Source of the DNA: Planctomicrobium sp051466335
GTDB lineage: Bacteria > Planctomycetota > Planctomycetia > Planctomycetales > Planctomycetaceae
Assembly: GCF_051466335.1 (NCBI RefSeq)
Contig: NZ_CP195793.1
Location: 3,410,001 to 3,474,000, forward strand
Length of the DNA: 64,000 bases
Direction of reading: 5' to 3'
The position numbers and the translations under genes were made by a program. The notes beneath the pieces were generated by a model that was not told the DNA's origin, did not search any database, and saw only the letters and a list, made by a program, of their open reading frames with translations. Below, in pieces: positions 62,507-64,000 of the stretch. How positions within the stretch are numbered: position 1 is the first letter of the stretch; each line of letters starts with the position of its first letter.

Positions 62507-64000
62507 ATGCAAGAAGCAGCGGTCATAACTGAAAAACTCCTCCAGCGATGGAACGGTTTGCTTCAGACGTTACAGCAATGTCTTGGAGCCGGATGCTGCC
62601 AGATTGTTCGTCTTGTGCATGCCAGAGAGATTGAAGTCGTCACATCCGTTGGCGACCGGAATTCAATGCTCGAGTTTGCCGATTACCTGCAAGAGGTGAT
62701 TGACACTCCTTCGACACTTGAGCCACTCCCCAACGCGGATTCCAACTCTGGTTACAGCTACTACGGAACCCCAATCTTCAACCCCGACACCACTGTCTTC
62801 GGGGCTTTGGAATTCTCCTTCCCGACCAATACTCCGCTGACAGATTTGCAGCGATCGCTCGTCGTTCAGTTTCGATCAAGCCTTGAAGACCAACTGATCC
62901 TCGCGATCGATTACGACAGCAGTCTCATCGGCACGCTGTCTTCCATGCATGAAAGTCAGGAAGAACTTCGTATCAGCGAAGAACGCTGCCGCCTGCTGGT
63001 CGAGAATGCTGGCGACGACTATTTCGTCCATGACGTCGACGGGCAACTTTTGGATGTCAACTCGAGTGCCTGCCACAATCTCGGGTACACACGCGAAGAA
63101 CTCCTTCAACTGCGAGTCAGTGACCTTTCAAAAGATCTGACGCTTGAGGAGAAAAGAAGACTCTGGAGGGAGATGCCTGTCGGCGAGACGGTCACAGTTT
63201 CCGCACATCATCGATGTAAATCCGGGAAGTTCATCCCCGTCGAGGTCAGAGTTTCGTGCCACTTCAATCGGGGAAAGAAGATCTTTCTCGGACTCGCACG
63301 GGACATGACGCAGAAATTCCTCGCGGAACAAGCCCTCCATCAGCTCAATCTGGAGCTTGAACGCCGAGTCATCGAAAGAACGACGGAACTTCAGAATACC
63401 GGAAGTCTGCTTCAGGCGGTCATGGATGGGGCAACGGATGCGATCTACCTCAAAGACGCCGAAGGACGATTTCAACTCTTCAACCGAGCCTCTGAAAAGC
63501 AGACTGGAAAAACTGCAATGGAAGTGCTCGGAAAGACCGCTCGTGAGATTTACGGCAATGACGTCGGGCGGAAAATCGAGCGACACGAGCGTTACGTAAT
63601 CGCCAATGGTGAAGCGGTCACATGGGAAGAGCCTCGAGAGATTGGCGATGAAACCAGGACATTTCTCATCACTCAGAGTCCTCGACGGGACCGGAATGGA
63701 AATGTCATCGGGTTAATTGGGATCTCCAGAGATATCACGGACCGAAAAAGAGCGGAAGTCGAACTCCGTGTTCAGCAGGAACGTCTCGTTGCTGCTGAGA
63801 AACTCTCCAAAGTTGGTTCGTGGACGCTCGACGTGAAGACAGGGGACCTGGCCTGCTCAAAAGTTCTTCTCGACATGGCCGGGATCAACCCGATTGGTGG
63901 GAAGTTGACAGTCCCGGACCTTCAATCGATGTTCGACGATGAGGGATATCGCCAAATCACAGAGTCAGTCGACCGATGCACAAAAACCGGCGAGCCCTAC
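62507..64000 (+). CDS. PAS-domain sensor protein, probably histidine kinase (5' part)
   Basis: The frame stays open from ATG 62507 to the edge, 498 codons. Residues 1-130 read like a GAF domain (CLGAGCCQIVRLVHAREIEVV, FGALEFSFPT). From about 157 a PAS domain follows (CRLLVENAGDDYFVHDVDGQLLDVNSSACHNLGY), then a coiled-coil linker (LHQLNLELERRVIERTTELQ) and a second PAS (LLQAVMDGATDAIYLKDAEGRFQLFNRAS, about 303-410). A third PAS begins near 425 (EKLSKVGSWTLDV). The kinase domain lies beyond the window, so histidine kinase is inference; ligands are unknown. Confidence 0.85.
   Translation, partial: MQEAAVITEKLLQRWNGLLQTLQQCLGAGCCQIVRLVHAREIEVVTSVGDRNSMLEFADYLQEVIDTPSTLEPLPNADSNSGYSYYGTPIFNPDTTVFGALEFSFPTNTPLTDLQRSLVVQFRSSLEDQLILAIDYDSSLIGTLSSMHESQEELRISEERCRLLVENAGDDYFVHDVDGQLLDVNSSACHNLGYTREELLQLRVSDLSKDLTLEEKRRLWREMPVGETVTVSAHHRCKSGKFIPVEVRVSCHFNRGKKIFLGLARDMTQKFLAEQALHQLNLELERRVIERTTELQNTGSLLQAVMDGATDAIYLKDAEGRFQLFNRASEKQTGKTAMEVLGKTAREIYGNDVGRKIERHERYVIANGEAVTWEEPREIGDETRTFLITQSPRRDRNGNVIGLIGISRDITDRKRAEVELRVQQERLVAAEKLSKVGSWTLDVKTGDLACSKVLLDMAGINPIGGKLTVPDLQSMFDDEGYRQITESVDRCTKTGEPY

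Overview
The window looks like ordinary chromosome from a planctomycete of the Planctomycetales/Planctomycetaceae type (Rubinisphaera/Gimesia-like; genus is inference). Signs are: a DUF1501 protein with a twin-arginine start, a BBP7-type outer-membrane protein, a DUF1080+ThuA secreted protein, a Tat-exported Gfo/Idh/MocA oxidoreductase, a planctomycete Flp-pilin-like protein, TPR- and LRR-rich secreted proteins, gene-sparse stretches, and moderate GC. I found no tRNA, rRNA, CRISPR array, insertion sequence or prophage.

Layout. 1-9160: end of an unknown gene; an opgG-unknown-opgH glucan operon; a small membrane protein; the pilin-like gene; an acidic protein; hisH; a small HPGHG membrane protein; then a kilobase with two copies of a dispersed repeat. 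9164-16749: mostly minus-strand housekeeping genes (rsmH, csrA, aroH-type chorismate mutase, LipM-like octanoyltransferase, tmk, an LRR lipoprotein) facing a plus-strand GH13 branching-type enzyme. 17384-24417: BBP7 protein, DUF455 ferritin-like protein, a nucleophile-less C26 amidotransferase, a membrane GTPase and a DUF1501 protein. 24415-31584: third repeat copy, a giant isoleucyl-tRNA synthetase, a poly-Asp/Glu protein and a long disordered Arg/Asp-rich protein. 31990-38021: Gfo/Idh/MocA protein, RraA-like protein, alanine dehydrogenase and a TPR protein. 38028-40433: a bufferin-type RiPP operon (precursor, MNIO enzyme, HvfC/BufC partner). 40523-51915: FAD dehydrogenase, glycosyltransferase, FloA with a Gln/Asn-rich partner, and several secreted proteins. 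52202-55200: ruvB, a membrane protein and a UbiA-type prenyltransferase. 55646-64000: TPR lipoprotein, degenerate fold-III PLP-type protein with a zinc-ribbon peptide, sugar-phosphate isomerase-like protein, CopD-like membrane protein, an unusual sigma factor and the start of a PAS sensor kinase.

The most striking observation is the isoleucyl-tRNA synthetase at 24772-28812. About 128 residues are inserted in frame where the anticodon-binding domain begins, and the insert reads like the DNA-binding winged helix of a Fur-family metalloregulator. Other items worth attention are the bufferin operon whose precursor has both twin-arginine and lipobox features, the sigma factor carrying extra N-terminal helix-turn-helix modules but apparently no region 3, two enzyme-fold proteins without their catalytic residue, and a dispersed repeat whose copies supply stop codons.

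Many genes are closed by strong hairpins with T-tracts, listed separately. Start codons were adjusted where a Shine-Dalgarno match or family N-terminus made the choice clear. All functions are read from motifs; no search was run.
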